A stretch of DNA of 5,404 bases, taken from assembly GCA_028290385.1 (NCBI GenBank), contig JAQGJZ010000275.1, positions 1-5,404 on the forward strand, read 5' to 3'. The translations under genes and the position numbers were made by a program. Source of the DNA: Enterovirga sp. Lineage in GTDB: Bacteria; Pseudomonadota; Alphaproteobacteria; Rhizobiales; Beijerinckiaceae. Every line of letters starts with the position of its first letter. The first letter of the stretch is position 1. A model generated the notes under the pieces. It searched no databases. It saw only the letters and a list, made by a program, of their open reading frames with translations, and had not been told where the DNA came from. Shown here piece after piece: positions 1 through 5,167 of the stretch.

Positions 1-141
1 CTCGACCATGAAGATGACGGACCCGACCCAGAGGGGGGTTATCATCCACCATCGCCAGGCGATGACCTTGCGGAGCCTGAGGATGACGAGAACGGCCTCC
101 AGGCCGACCAGCCCCGGTATGACGAGCCCGAAGGGGTTCAT
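1..141 (-). CDS. Small two-helix membrane protein, cut by the left edge
   Basis: An open frame starts with ATG at 141 and runs off the left edge, giving 47 residues with no stop. It begins MNPFGLVIPGLVGLEAV. Residues about 4-21 form a hydrophobic segment, followed by a basic loop (RLRKVIAWR) and a second hydrophobic segment at about 32-46 that is rich in tryptophan (RWWMITPLWVG). This predicts two membrane helices joined by a short positively charged, probably cytoplasmic, loop. A GGAA lies about nine bases before the ATG, which is a weak ribosome binding site. The pattern 'WRWWMITPLWVG' recalls small two-helix proteins common in phages and proteobacteria (the so-called transmembrane Fragile-X-F type), but this is a resemblance of pattern only. 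No function can be given. It lies 61 bases downstream of another tiny membrane-protein gene on the same strand and could be cotranscribed with it. Confidence 0.55.
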   Translation of the reverse strand, partial: MNPFGLVIPGLVGLEAVLVILRLRKVIAWRWWMITPLWVGSVIFMVE

Positions 142-180
142 CTGGCCGTTCCGGCACGGGACACGGTAGCGAGCCCGCAC

Positions 181-195
181 CGAGCCGCCGGCTCG
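181..195. repeat. Short GC-rich inverted repeat between two small minus-strand genes
   Basis: CGAGCC and GGCTCG flank a three-base loop, eight bases downstream of the stop of the 38-residue membrane peptide. The hairpin could form in that transcript, but no run of U follows it on the minus strand. It is therefore at best a processing or pausing element and not a classical intrinsic terminator. Confidence 0.3.
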
Positions 196-202
196 ACCCG
201 GA

Positions 203-319
203 TCACTTGAAGCCGAGATAGGACAGGAAGGTCGCACCGATCACAGCCGCGACCGCGATAGCGACGAAGACCTGCCCGGTTGGCTGGTTCATCCAGGGGT
301 GGTGGGCGCTGATAATCAT
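203..319 (-). CDS. 38-residue single-pass membrane peptide
   Basis: ATG at 319 to TGA at 203-205 encodes 38 residues: a polar start (MIISAHHPWMNQPTGQ), then one strongly hydrophobic stretch at residues 17-36 (VFVAIAVAAVIGATFLSYLG), then a basic end (FK). A perfect AGGAG lies at 326-330, six bases before the ATG. That site plus the clean membrane helix are the main reasons to believe the gene is real. Single-helix proteins of this size often act as accessory subunits of membrane complexes, for example subunit IV of bacterial aa3 oxidases, but I see no motif that assigns it to any complex. The next gene on the strand is a second small membrane protein, so the two may form a unit. The spacer upstream (about 330-600) is less GC-rich than the genes and should hold the promoter, though I could not pick out convincing -35 and -10 boxes. 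Confidence 0.65.
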   Translation of the reverse strand: MIISAHHPWMNQPTGQVFVAIAVAAVIGATFLSYLGFK

Positions 320-329
320 CTGCAACTCC

Positions 330-606
330 TATTGGGAAACTGGCGTCCAACGCAGGCCAGAATGATCATATCGCAACGTCCAGACCGGATTACACCCTCG
401 TGATGCCGATTTTTGCGCAATTACGAATGTATAAACTGCAGCAGGCTGAACGTAGTTCGTAGCATTATCAGCCTCTTGGGCCGCAAACATTGGCCCGCGG
501 TCGCTTTCCCCTTGTGCTAAACCGAATATTCCTCCACCTTCGCGCTGCAGCATGACTGGTGTTTCCCCCCGCTAGGGCGCGGACATCTCGGCAAAAGCGG
601 AGATCA
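330..606. other. Intergenic spacer, comparatively AT-rich
   Basis: This stretch separates the minus-strand small membrane genes from the plus-strand phasin gene, so it should carry divergent promoters. It is clearly less GC-rich than its surroundings, especially at about 361-480. A TATAAA at 430-435 on the plus strand is a good -10 match, but there is no acceptable -35 hexamer 16-18 bases upstream, and it would leave a leader of about 200 bases before the phasin start. A 74-codon minus-strand frame (329-553) crosses the region, but it lacks a good ribosome binding site and protein-like composition, and I treat it as chance. Confidence 0.45.
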
Positions 607-639
607 GTGAGCAGCGGCTTGAATGGCGCGGGACATTAC

Positions 640-1233
640 ATGGCGTTCAATCAGAGCACTACGCAGCCCAGACAGGGCGAGACAATCACGAAGCTCGCAG
701 ACGGGGGGAAGGTTCACGGCGGCAAGCCCGCGAACGTGCTGTCCGACGCGACGGAGAGCACCCGCGATGGCGTGAACGCGACGGCCGACATGAACAAGAG
801 GGCCACCGAGGATGCAAAGCAACTGTTCCAGACGGGCATCCATGCGGCCGCACACCACGCCAACGAGGCATCCGAGCGCGTCACCCGCGCTCTCGGCTTC
901 TCGGGAGAAGCGAACGAGCGCCTCGCCGTGCAGTCGAAGGATAACATGGACGTCGTCACCCGATGCGGGACGGTGCTGACACAGGCTTTCCAGGACGCTT
1001 CACGGAGCTGGCTGGAGCTCAGCCAGAAGCAGTGGCGGCGCAACCTGGAAGGCATGAAGCGGCTCGCCGGCTCCAAGTCGATCCAGGAGTTCACCACCAT
1101 CCAAAGCGAGTTGGTTCGCGAAGGCCTGGAGCACATGGTTCAGGATAGCCAGGCGATTGCGGCGGCCTCTCTGAAGGCCGTGGAGCAGGCCCGCGACACA
1201 TTCCCGAAGGTACCGCACCAGAAGGCGGCCTAG
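640..1233 (+). CDS. Phasin family protein (polyhydroxyalkanoate granule-associated)
   Basis: The product is 197 residues, typical for the alphaproteobacterial phasin family (Phasin_2 type). Residues about 1-60 are polar and look disordered. The region from about 60 to 185 is alpha-helical, amphipathic and alanine/glutamine rich, and contains the family core: VVTRCGTVLTQAFQDASRSW (106-125), then LSQKQWRRNLEGMKRLAGSK (127-146), then IQEFTTIQSELVREGLEHMV (148-167). Phasins coat polyhydroxyalkanoate storage granules in the cytoplasm, controlling granule size and access of synthase and depolymerase; some phasin-domain proteins act more broadly in stress. Start choice: ATG at 640 has a weak GGGA six bases upstream. 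A GTG at 607 in the same frame, with GGAG four bases upstream, would add 11 residues and cannot be excluded. The gene stands alone and ends with a strong terminator. No PHA synthase or depolymerase gene is nearby, so the granule role comes from the family. Confidence 0.9.
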   Translation: MAFNQSTTQPRQGETITKLADGGKVHGGKPANVLSDATESTRDGVNATADMNKRATEDAKQLFQTGIHAAAHHANEASERVTRALGFSGEANERLAVQSKDNMDVVTRCGTVLTQAFQDASRSWLELSQKQWRRNLEGMKRLAGSKSIQEFTTIQSELVREGLEHMVQDSQAIAAASLKAVEQARDTFPKVPHQKAA

Positions 1234-1283
1234 CCCGCTTACGGCGGATTGAGCGCTGATCGCGGAAACCTTCAGCTGAACCA

Positions 1284-1307
1284 GGGGCGGCCTCGCCGCC
1301 CCTTTTT
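1284..1307 (+). terminator. Intrinsic terminator of the phasin gene
   Basis: GGGGCGGC (1284-1291), loop CTC, GCCGCCCC (1295-1302) form a perfect eight-base-pair stem, followed directly by TTTTT (1303-1307). It lies 51 bases after the phasin stop. No T run follows the hairpin on the minus strand, so it acts only on rightward transcription. Confidence 0.93.
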
Positions 1308-1636
1308 GTGCTTTCTGACGCGCGTCCGCGCTGCGAGATCTGTAAGGTTTTCCGCCAGAGTGCGGCGTGCTGCCCCGAAGCTTTTCGGCTTCCATGCGGG
1401 CCAAGGACGTTCATCCGAGGCCACCGATAGCGCTCACGGTGCCAGCCGATACGGTGGTTCCGGCCGCGGGGGCGAGGCGGGGCGCTAAGCCGCCGGTCGT
1501 GACACCCTGCATGGACGCCGCGCAGGGAGCCTCCCGCCGTGAACACGATGCCGCCGGGCTGACCGTCGATCTCTGCCGTGCCGGCGATCTCTGCCGCAAG
1601 AGCAGCGACGCGACGGGTAGAGAGGCAGACATCCGG
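1308..1636. other. Region without a supported gene, between the phasin terminator and the osmC 3' end
   Basis: Several overlapping frames are open here on both strands, as expected in GC-rich DNA, but none has a ribosome binding site, a recognisable motif or convincing composition. The most protein-like stretch is on the minus strand just after the osmC stop, in the same frame (about 1520-1636). There an 18-base repeat encodes the in-frame pair AEIAGTAEIDG. It has no credible start codon and turns into arginine-rich sequence below about 1510. A 33-codon minus-strand frame beginning MQGVTTGGLAPRL (about 1412-1513) lacks a clear start signal. The region could hold the remains of a gene or just the 3' end of the osmC transcript. 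No terminator was found for osmC. Confidence 0.4.
1567..1596. repeat. 12-base direct repeat with 18-base period
   Basis: CGATCTCTGCCG occurs at 1567-1578 and again at 1585-1596, giving a period of 18 bases, an exact multiple of three. Read on the minus strand in the frame of osmC, the two copies encode (A)AEI and (T)AEI. It may be the trace of a small in-frame duplication in a former coding sequence, or chance. Confidence 0.5.
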
Positions 1637-2146
1637 TCAGGGATGGGTCGCCTCCCCGGCTGCGGTGGGCAGCAATGTCACGTCCAGATGGACGGGATTG
1701 TGAAGCGTGTTCGCAACGGGCGACCAAAGGACGGCATGTTTCACGAGCGCGTCGAGGATCTTCCGCGGAGCGTCCGCGTCAATCCGGACGGACACGCGTA
1801 TGGCCTCGAATCCGATGGTCTTAGGGCTAAGATCCCCGGCGCCCCACACGGCAGAGGCGTTAATGTCGGCCGCGAGGTCGACCTCCAGCGCTCGTATAGG
1901 GATGCTTTGCGCAACGGCGTTCGCGTGGATGCCGACCGCGAGACACGATCCGAATGCCGCGAGCAGCGCCTCGGAGGCGTTCGGAGCGACGGCTTCGCTG
2001 AGCAGGCTGGCCGACTCTGCATCCTCGGCCCGCTGTGGAGGAAGGTCCCGGATGTAGCTCGACTGCCGCAGGCGTCCGTCGGCGACGGTGCGGCATCTAA
2101 GGGTTCGGACCGCCTTTGCGGAACTGGCCTCGCGCTGCGCACTCAT
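1637..2146 (-). CDS. OsmC-family protein (thiol-dependent stress protein)
   Basis: From ATG at 2146 the product is 169 residues. OsmC/Ohr-fold proteins are cytoplasmic, often dimeric, and the best-studied ones reduce organic hydroperoxides with a pair of cysteines. Family landmarks seen here: RTLRCRTVADGRLRQ (14-28), YIRDLPP (31-37), the NASEALLAAFGSCLAVGI helix (56-73) with the reactive cysteine at 68, DINASAVWGAGDL (94-106), and the C-terminal SPVANTLHNPVHLDV (142-156). The position where classical OsmC and Ohr have the second cysteine (CPV) is Ser142-Pro-Val, so the two-cysteine peroxidase mechanism is not supported, and the real substrate is unknown. The other cysteine is Cys18. The gene diverges from a LysR-type regulator, which may control it. 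The start is odd: this ATG has no good ribosome binding site and is overlapped by the stop of a short upstream frame. In-frame codons just before the ATG read GGFDP, as expected for the N-terminus of longer relatives, so the gene may carry a frameshift near its 5' end. Confidence 0.87.
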   Translation of the reverse strand: MSAQREASSAKAVRTLRCRTVADGRLRQSSYIRDLPPQRAEDAESASLLSEAVAPNASEALLAAFGSCLAVGIHANAVAQSIPIRALEVDLAADINASAVWGAGDLSPKTIGFEAIRVSVRIDADAPRKILDALVKHAVLWSPVANTLHNPVHLDVTLLPTAAGEATHP

Positions 2147-2199
2147 GGGGTCGAAGCCGCCGGTCTTGGAACGCCTGCATTATCGATGGGTTGGGTCAT
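2143..2199 (-). CDS. Short frame overlapping the osmC start: leader peptide or displaced OsmC N-terminus
   Basis: ATG at 2199 is preceded by GAGAGGG (2206-2212) with a six-base gap, the best ribosome binding site in this intergenic region. It encodes 18 residues, MTQPIDNAGVPRPAASTP, and ends in TGA at 2143-2145. The stop overlaps the ATG of osmC at 2146 as ATGA. Two readings are possible. It may be a real leader that passes ribosomes on to osmC by translational coupling. Alternatively it is the first exon-like part of the OsmC protein, knocked out of frame by a change of one or two bases at about 2154-2163, since relatives I recall have an N-terminal tail ending in FDPM and the shifted frame here reads GGFDPM. 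I favour the second reading slightly. Confidence 0.45.
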   Translation of the reverse strand: MTQPIDNAGVPRPAASTP

Positions 2200-2334
2200 G
2201 GGTTGCCCTCTCGGGGTTCACGGCTGAAGGGCGGCCGACACCTTTCGACAATCCACGGTGATGCCGGGGCCTTCGCGTCGGGGCACGATAGGGCAACACC
2301 CACCGAGTGGTTGAAGCAAAGTCGGAGGTTCGGA
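2200..2334. promoter_or_regulatory. Divergent osmC/lysR regulatory region
   Basis: The two gene starts face away from each other across about 135 bases between their leader frames. Such a gap is where a LysR-type protein normally binds to control itself and its divergent neighbour. An interrupted inverted repeat, CCAC-CGA-GTGG, lies at 2300-2310, and TTGAAG at 2311-2316 is a possible -35 for lysR, followed 17 bases later by AATGCA, which is a poor -10. No clear promoter for osmC could be chosen. The location is well supported; the individual sites are weak. Confidence 0.35.
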
Positions 2335-2361
2335 ATGCAGAAACAAGCGGCAGCTGGTTGA
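2335..2361 (+). CDS. Eight-codon leader frame overlapping the lysR start
   Basis: GGAGG at 2324-2328 is a near-perfect Shine-Dalgarno sequence, six bases before ATG at 2335. This ATG is out of frame with lysR and encodes MQKQAAAG, ending in TGA at 2359-2361, whose last base is the A of the lysR ATG (TGATG). The lysR ATG itself has no good ribosome binding site. The arrangement fits a short coupling frame whose terminating ribosomes restart on lysR. Being only eight codons long, it could also be chance. Confidence 0.4.
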   Translation: MQKQAAAG

Positions 2362-3305
2362 TGGTCGACTGGGACGACCTTCGTTATTTTCTCGCCCTCG
2401 CCCGACACGGGAGCCTCTCGACAGCCGCCAAGGCTCTGCATGTGGCGCAGTCCACAGTCGGACGGCGATTGACCTCGCTTGAGGCAAGCCTAGGCGTGAG
2501 GCTCCTGAATAGGACGCCCGGCGGCTACGTGCCGACGCTGGCGGGCCAGGAGCTCCGTGATAAGGCGGAACGCCTGGAGGCGGAGATCCTTACGGTCGAG
2601 CGCGACGTAAGTGGTCGCGACACCCAACTCAGCGGCTTGGTACGGGTGACCTGCGCGGAGACGGTCGGCGCGCACATCCTGGCACCATGCTTTTCTGCGC
2701 TGCAGGCCACCCATCCAGACATCGTGATCGAACTGATCCCAAACTCTCGCGAACTTAGCCTGGCGATGCGCGAGGCGGATATCTCGGTGCGCCTGACGGT
2801 GCCCGAGCAACATGATGTCATGGTCCGGCGCATCGGAAGCGTCGCGTTCGGCTTGTACGCGAGCCCGAGCTATCTCCAGGAGCGCGGCAAACCCGACATG
2901 GAGGATGGTTGTCCGGGGCACTCGCTCATTACGCAACTCGGCGACGATCATGAAATGACCCAGACCGCCTGGCTGACCGACCTGGCGCCTCGCGCCCGCG
3001 TCGCGATGCAGACGAGCAGCCACGAAGTATCCGTCGTTGCGGCGGCTCACGGAGGCGGGTTGGCGTGCCTGGCGTGCTTCCGCGCCGATACGCTGGCTGG
3101 GCTGGTCCGCCTCGACGCACCGAACGACCCGCCGCGCGCCACCCTCTCCCTGATCGTGCACAAGGACATCCGCGACATCCCTCGCATACGGGCAGCCCTC
3201 ACCCACATCACCGAATGCGTACGGAAATCGCGGGCCGTTTTGGATCCGGCGACACCCAGCACGCTGGTTGATTTCGCGCGAGCGGGAAACAAGACGGCTC
3301 GATAG
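2361..3305 (+). CDS. LysR-type transcriptional regulator
   Basis: ATG at 2361 gives 314 residues, slightly longer than the usual 300. Residues 1-64 are the winged helix-turn-helix: VDWDDLRYFLALARHGSLST, the recognition part AAKALHVAQSTVGRRLTSLE (22-41), then LGVRLLNRTPGGYVPTLAG (44-62). A linker helix (63-90) follows. Residues about 92-290 form the effector-binding domain (SGLVRVTCAETVGAHILAP, ADISVRL, FGLYASPSYL, the GGGLACLACFRADTL loop). The 'DWDDLRYFLALARHGSLS' opening is characteristic of one large proteobacterial LysR subgroup. Such proteins bind DNA as tetramers and respond to a small molecule; the ligand here is unknown. Divergence from the OsmC gene suggests that gene as target, by inference. 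A GTG at 2307 in frame would add 18 residues that resemble no LysR N-terminus and has no ribosome binding site, so ATG 2361 is preferred. Cysteines at 98, 110, 184, 236, 239 and 286 could allow redox sensing, but this is speculative. Confidence 0.93.
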   Translation: MVDWDDLRYFLALARHGSLSTAAKALHVAQSTVGRRLTSLEASLGVRLLNRTPGGYVPTLAGQELRDKAERLEAEILTVERDVSGRDTQLSGLVRVTCAETVGAHILAPCFSALQATHPDIVIELIPNSRELSLAMREADISVRLTVPEQHDVMVRRIGSVAFGLYASPSYLQERGKPDMEDGCPGHSLITQLGDDHEMTQTAWLTDLAPRARVAMQTSSHEVSVVAAAHGGGLACLACFRADTLAGLVRLDAPNDPPRATLSLIVHKDIRDIPRIRAALTHITECVRKSRAVLDPATPSTLVDFARAGNKTAR

Positions 3306-3896
3306 GCGGCGAACCTACCCGAGGGGCTTCCTCCGAAGCAGCAGCGACTTTGCCGGGGCCGCCCGTCCGGGATCGATGTCGAGCTGGTCTACTGCCGCAA
3401 GCCGGGTCGCTATTCTCGTGGGCGAACAACAAGGACGATCCGACGTCAGACATTTGCGTGCCCGATGACCTCTGGACGGCGAGCATGATGCTTGAAGGCT
3501 TACTGGAACGATGCTTGTCGCCGATCGGACCTCTGTCCCTAGTGGCGAGCCCTTGGCGATGATCAGGATAGAAGGGGCCTCCACGAGATTATCTCGCCTG
3601 CCGCGGGCCTTCTGAGAACGTCCGTGCCCCCCCGGAACCAGGATCGAGCCCGGGTCCGTAATCGGGTCACTCCAGATCCCGCAGTGATCCCAGTGGATGC
3701 TGAGAGCTCGGCTGCAATTATGAATAGCGGCTACCGGTTGTTGTCCCGCCGCCCCCCTGGTGAAGCGTGTATATGTTTCCCTGTTGGTGATGGCGCATGG
3801 CTTCGTCGTTCCAGAACGAGTGCTCGTCGAAGCGCCGTCCTTTTAGGGGACACGCGTCGACGGACACCCCGCGCCCCCTTTTTGGTGGAGAGCATG
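3306..3896. other. About 590 bases without a supported gene
   Basis: No clear terminator follows lysR. A plus-strand frame ending at 3562 contains a fairly protein-like end (PDDLWTASMMLEGLLERC), and a minus-strand frame starting near 3584 begins MEAPSILIIAKGSPLG, but neither has a ribosome binding site or a known motif. Upstream of the universal stress protein the frame stays open back to about 3624, but those 90 codons look non-coding (rich in arginine and proline, broken by odd composition), so this is more likely a long leader or promoter region. A local AT-rich patch occurs at 3714-3726 and another at 3768-3780 (TATATG at 3770-3775), with no matching -35. GGAAC at 3634-3638 followed 18 bases later by CGTA is a poor match to the alphaproteobacterial general stress (EcfG-type) promoter. 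Confidence 0.4.
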
Positions 3897-4745
3897 ATGG
3901 CCTTCCAGGATCTATTGCTTCAATTGTCCACCTACCCAGAGGCTACAAAAGCCGCTGCCGTTGACCAAGCGGTTGAGATCGCCGAGGTCTTGGGCGCGCG
4001 CATTTCCGCTCTCTCGTTCGAGATCGACATGCACGTGCCAAACAGCGTCCTGGGCAGCCTCGCCATCGACATTCCTGGCCTGGTCGCGGCGGAGCGTGCC
4101 AAGAGCGTCAACAACTCGCGTGCCCTTCTCCGGGCATTCGAGGATGCCGCGACGAAGCGCGCTGTCGCCCACGACCACGTCGTGGAAACTTGCACGGTCG
4201 CGGAGATTCCTGAGATCGTCACGGAGCATGCGCGCATGCGTGACCTGACGATCATTCCGGTCGGGAGCCCTTCGGACTTTCGGCAAGAGGTCGCTGAAGC
4301 GGTCATCTTCGAATCCGGCCTGCCCGTCCTCATCCTGCCCGAGGTGTCGGATCGGACAGAGAGCGTGACGCTCGACGCGATTGGCATTGCCTGGGACTTC
4401 AGCCGTCCGGCAGCACGCGCCGTCGCGAGCGCGATGCCGCTCCTGCGACGCGCGAAGTACGTCCACGTGGTCACCGTGAGGAACGAGAAAGTCATCGAGA
4501 CGCGACGGTCGGGGTCGGAACTAGCCCGTCATCTCGGCTGCCACGGCATCCAGGTGGTGCTGGACGAAGAGGACGCAGCAGGAAGATCGATTGGCGAGAC
4601 GTTGGAGGAGTACGCGACAACGAACGGGCTCGACGTCCTGGTCATGGGCGCCTACGGCCACTCCAAATTGCGCGACTTTGTCTTAGGCGGAGCGACGAAG
4701 GGCTTACTTTCAAACCCACGATTGCCGATTTTTCTCTCTCACTGA
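3897..4745 (+). CDS. Tandem-domain universal stress protein (UspA family)
   Basis: From ATG at 3897 the product is 282 residues, twice the length of a single Usp domain. Domain 1 (about 1-148) starts MAFQDLLLQLSTYPE and ends GLPVLILPE; it lacks the aspartate and glycine motif expected for nucleotide binding. Domain 2 (about 158-282) has IAWDFSRPAARAV with Asp167 at the usual base-contacting place and ends with VMGAYGHSKLRDFVLGGATK (249-268), matching the G-x2-G-x9-G pattern (Gly251, Gly254, Gly264), followed by LPIFLSH. Here Gly265 replaces the usual Ser/Thr, so ATP may bind weakly. Cytoplasmic Usp proteins of this type promote survival under starvation, oxygen limitation or other stress; the exact role is unknown. 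Start: GGAG at 3887-3890 is six bases before ATG 3897 and three before the adjacent in-frame ATG at 3894, so 3897 is preferred. A cytochrome c gene follows after 101 bases. Confidence 0.9.
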   Translation: MAFQDLLLQLSTYPEATKAAAVDQAVEIAEVLGARISALSFEIDMHVPNSVLGSLAIDIPGLVAAERAKSVNNSRALLRAFEDAATKRAVAHDHVVETCTVAEIPEIVTEHARMRDLTIIPVGSPSDFRQEVAEAVIFESGLPVLILPEVSDRTESVTLDAIGIAWDFSRPAARAVASAMPLLRRAKYVHVVTVRNEKVIETRRSGSELARHLGCHGIQVVLDEEDAAGRSIGETLEEYATTNGLDVLVMGAYGHSKLRDFVLGGATKGLLSNPRLPIFLSH

Positions 4746-4846
4746 ACATTTCCGCGCGGCGGTTCTGGGATTGCATTCGCCCCCCGGCGCTCAGCCTGGG
4801 TTCTGAAAGAGGGGGTCCCTTCAGGGCAGGAGAGAGTGGAGATGGT

Positions 4847-5167
4847 ATGTTGATACGTTGCCTTTGCCTTTGCGCCAGTTTCCTGGCTTTTAGCCAGCCC
4901 GGCGCCGCCGAGGAGGCACGCGCACAGCGGGGCTTGCTGTTCGTGCAGACGAACTGCGCATCGTGCCATGCGGTTCGTCTGACCGACGCCAGCCCACTAG
5001 CGGCCGCACCTCCACTGCGCGACCTGCACAAGCGGTACCCCGTCGCCGACCTTGAGGAATCGTTTTCGGAAGGCATCGTAACTGGACATCCCACGATGCC
5101 GCAGTTCCAACTGGACGCCCCGCAGATCGGCGACCTTATCGCTTACCTTCAAACACTCGAACGGTAA
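4847..5167 (+). CDS. Secreted small monohaem cytochrome c (class I)
   Basis: The product is 106 residues. A signal peptide covers about 1-21 (MLIRCLCLCASFLAFSQPGA, cleavage probably after Ala21), giving a mature periplasmic protein of about 85 residues. The haem-binding motif is Cys37-Ala-Ser-Cys40-His41, and Met84 in GHPTMPQF is the likely second iron ligand. The C-terminal helix IGDLIAYLQTLER (94-106) is typical of class I cytochromes c. The protein would be matured by the Ccm system and carry single electrons between periplasmic or membrane partners, which cannot be identified here. Start: GGAG at 4838-4841 is five bases before ATG 4847; an ATG at 4842 in another frame stops after three codons. 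Three cysteines in the signal peptide (5, 7, 9) are unusual, but there is no lipobox. The gene lies 101 bases after the universal stress protein and may share its transcript. Confidence 0.92.
   Translation: MLIRCLCLCASFLAFSQPGAAEEARAQRGLLFVQTNCASCHAVRLTDASPLAAAPPLRDLHKRYPVADLEESFSEGIVTGHPTMPQFQLDAPQIGDLIAYLQTLER

Noticed and set aside
329..553. 74-codon minus-strand frame upstream of the 38-residue membrane peptide
   Set aside because: It lies in the AT-rich spacer that should contain promoters, its nearest purine-rich run is about 12 bases from the ATG, and the translation shows no motif.
1000..1404. Minus-strand frame of 134 codons overlapping the phasin gene and its terminator
   Set aside because: It is antisense to the phasin coding region and reads through the terminator hairpin, with no protein-like features.
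1367..2227. Long plus-strand open frame (286 codons) opposite osmC
   Set aside because: It is antisense to a clearly recognisable OsmC-family protein, has no ribosome binding site and its translation resembles nothing known. It is a shadow of the GC-rich codon pattern.
2490..3206. Minus-strand frame of 238 codons opposite lysR
   Set aside because: It is antisense to an intact LysR-type regulator and has no recognisable motif.
3634..3660. GGAAC-N18-CGTA as an EcfG-type general stress promoter for the universal stress protein
   Set aside because: The -10 part has a mismatch, the spacing is longer than usual and the leader would exceed 200 bases, so it is not distinguishable from chance.
3786..3803. 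Sigma-54-like promoter (TGGCGC followed by TTCG)
   Set aside because: The essential GC of the -12 element is not at the required spacing.
3624..3893. N-terminal extension of the universal stress protein by 90 residues
   Set aside because: The extension resembles no Usp sequence, has no ribosome binding site, and the domain begins normally at MAFQDLLLQL with a well-placed GGAG.
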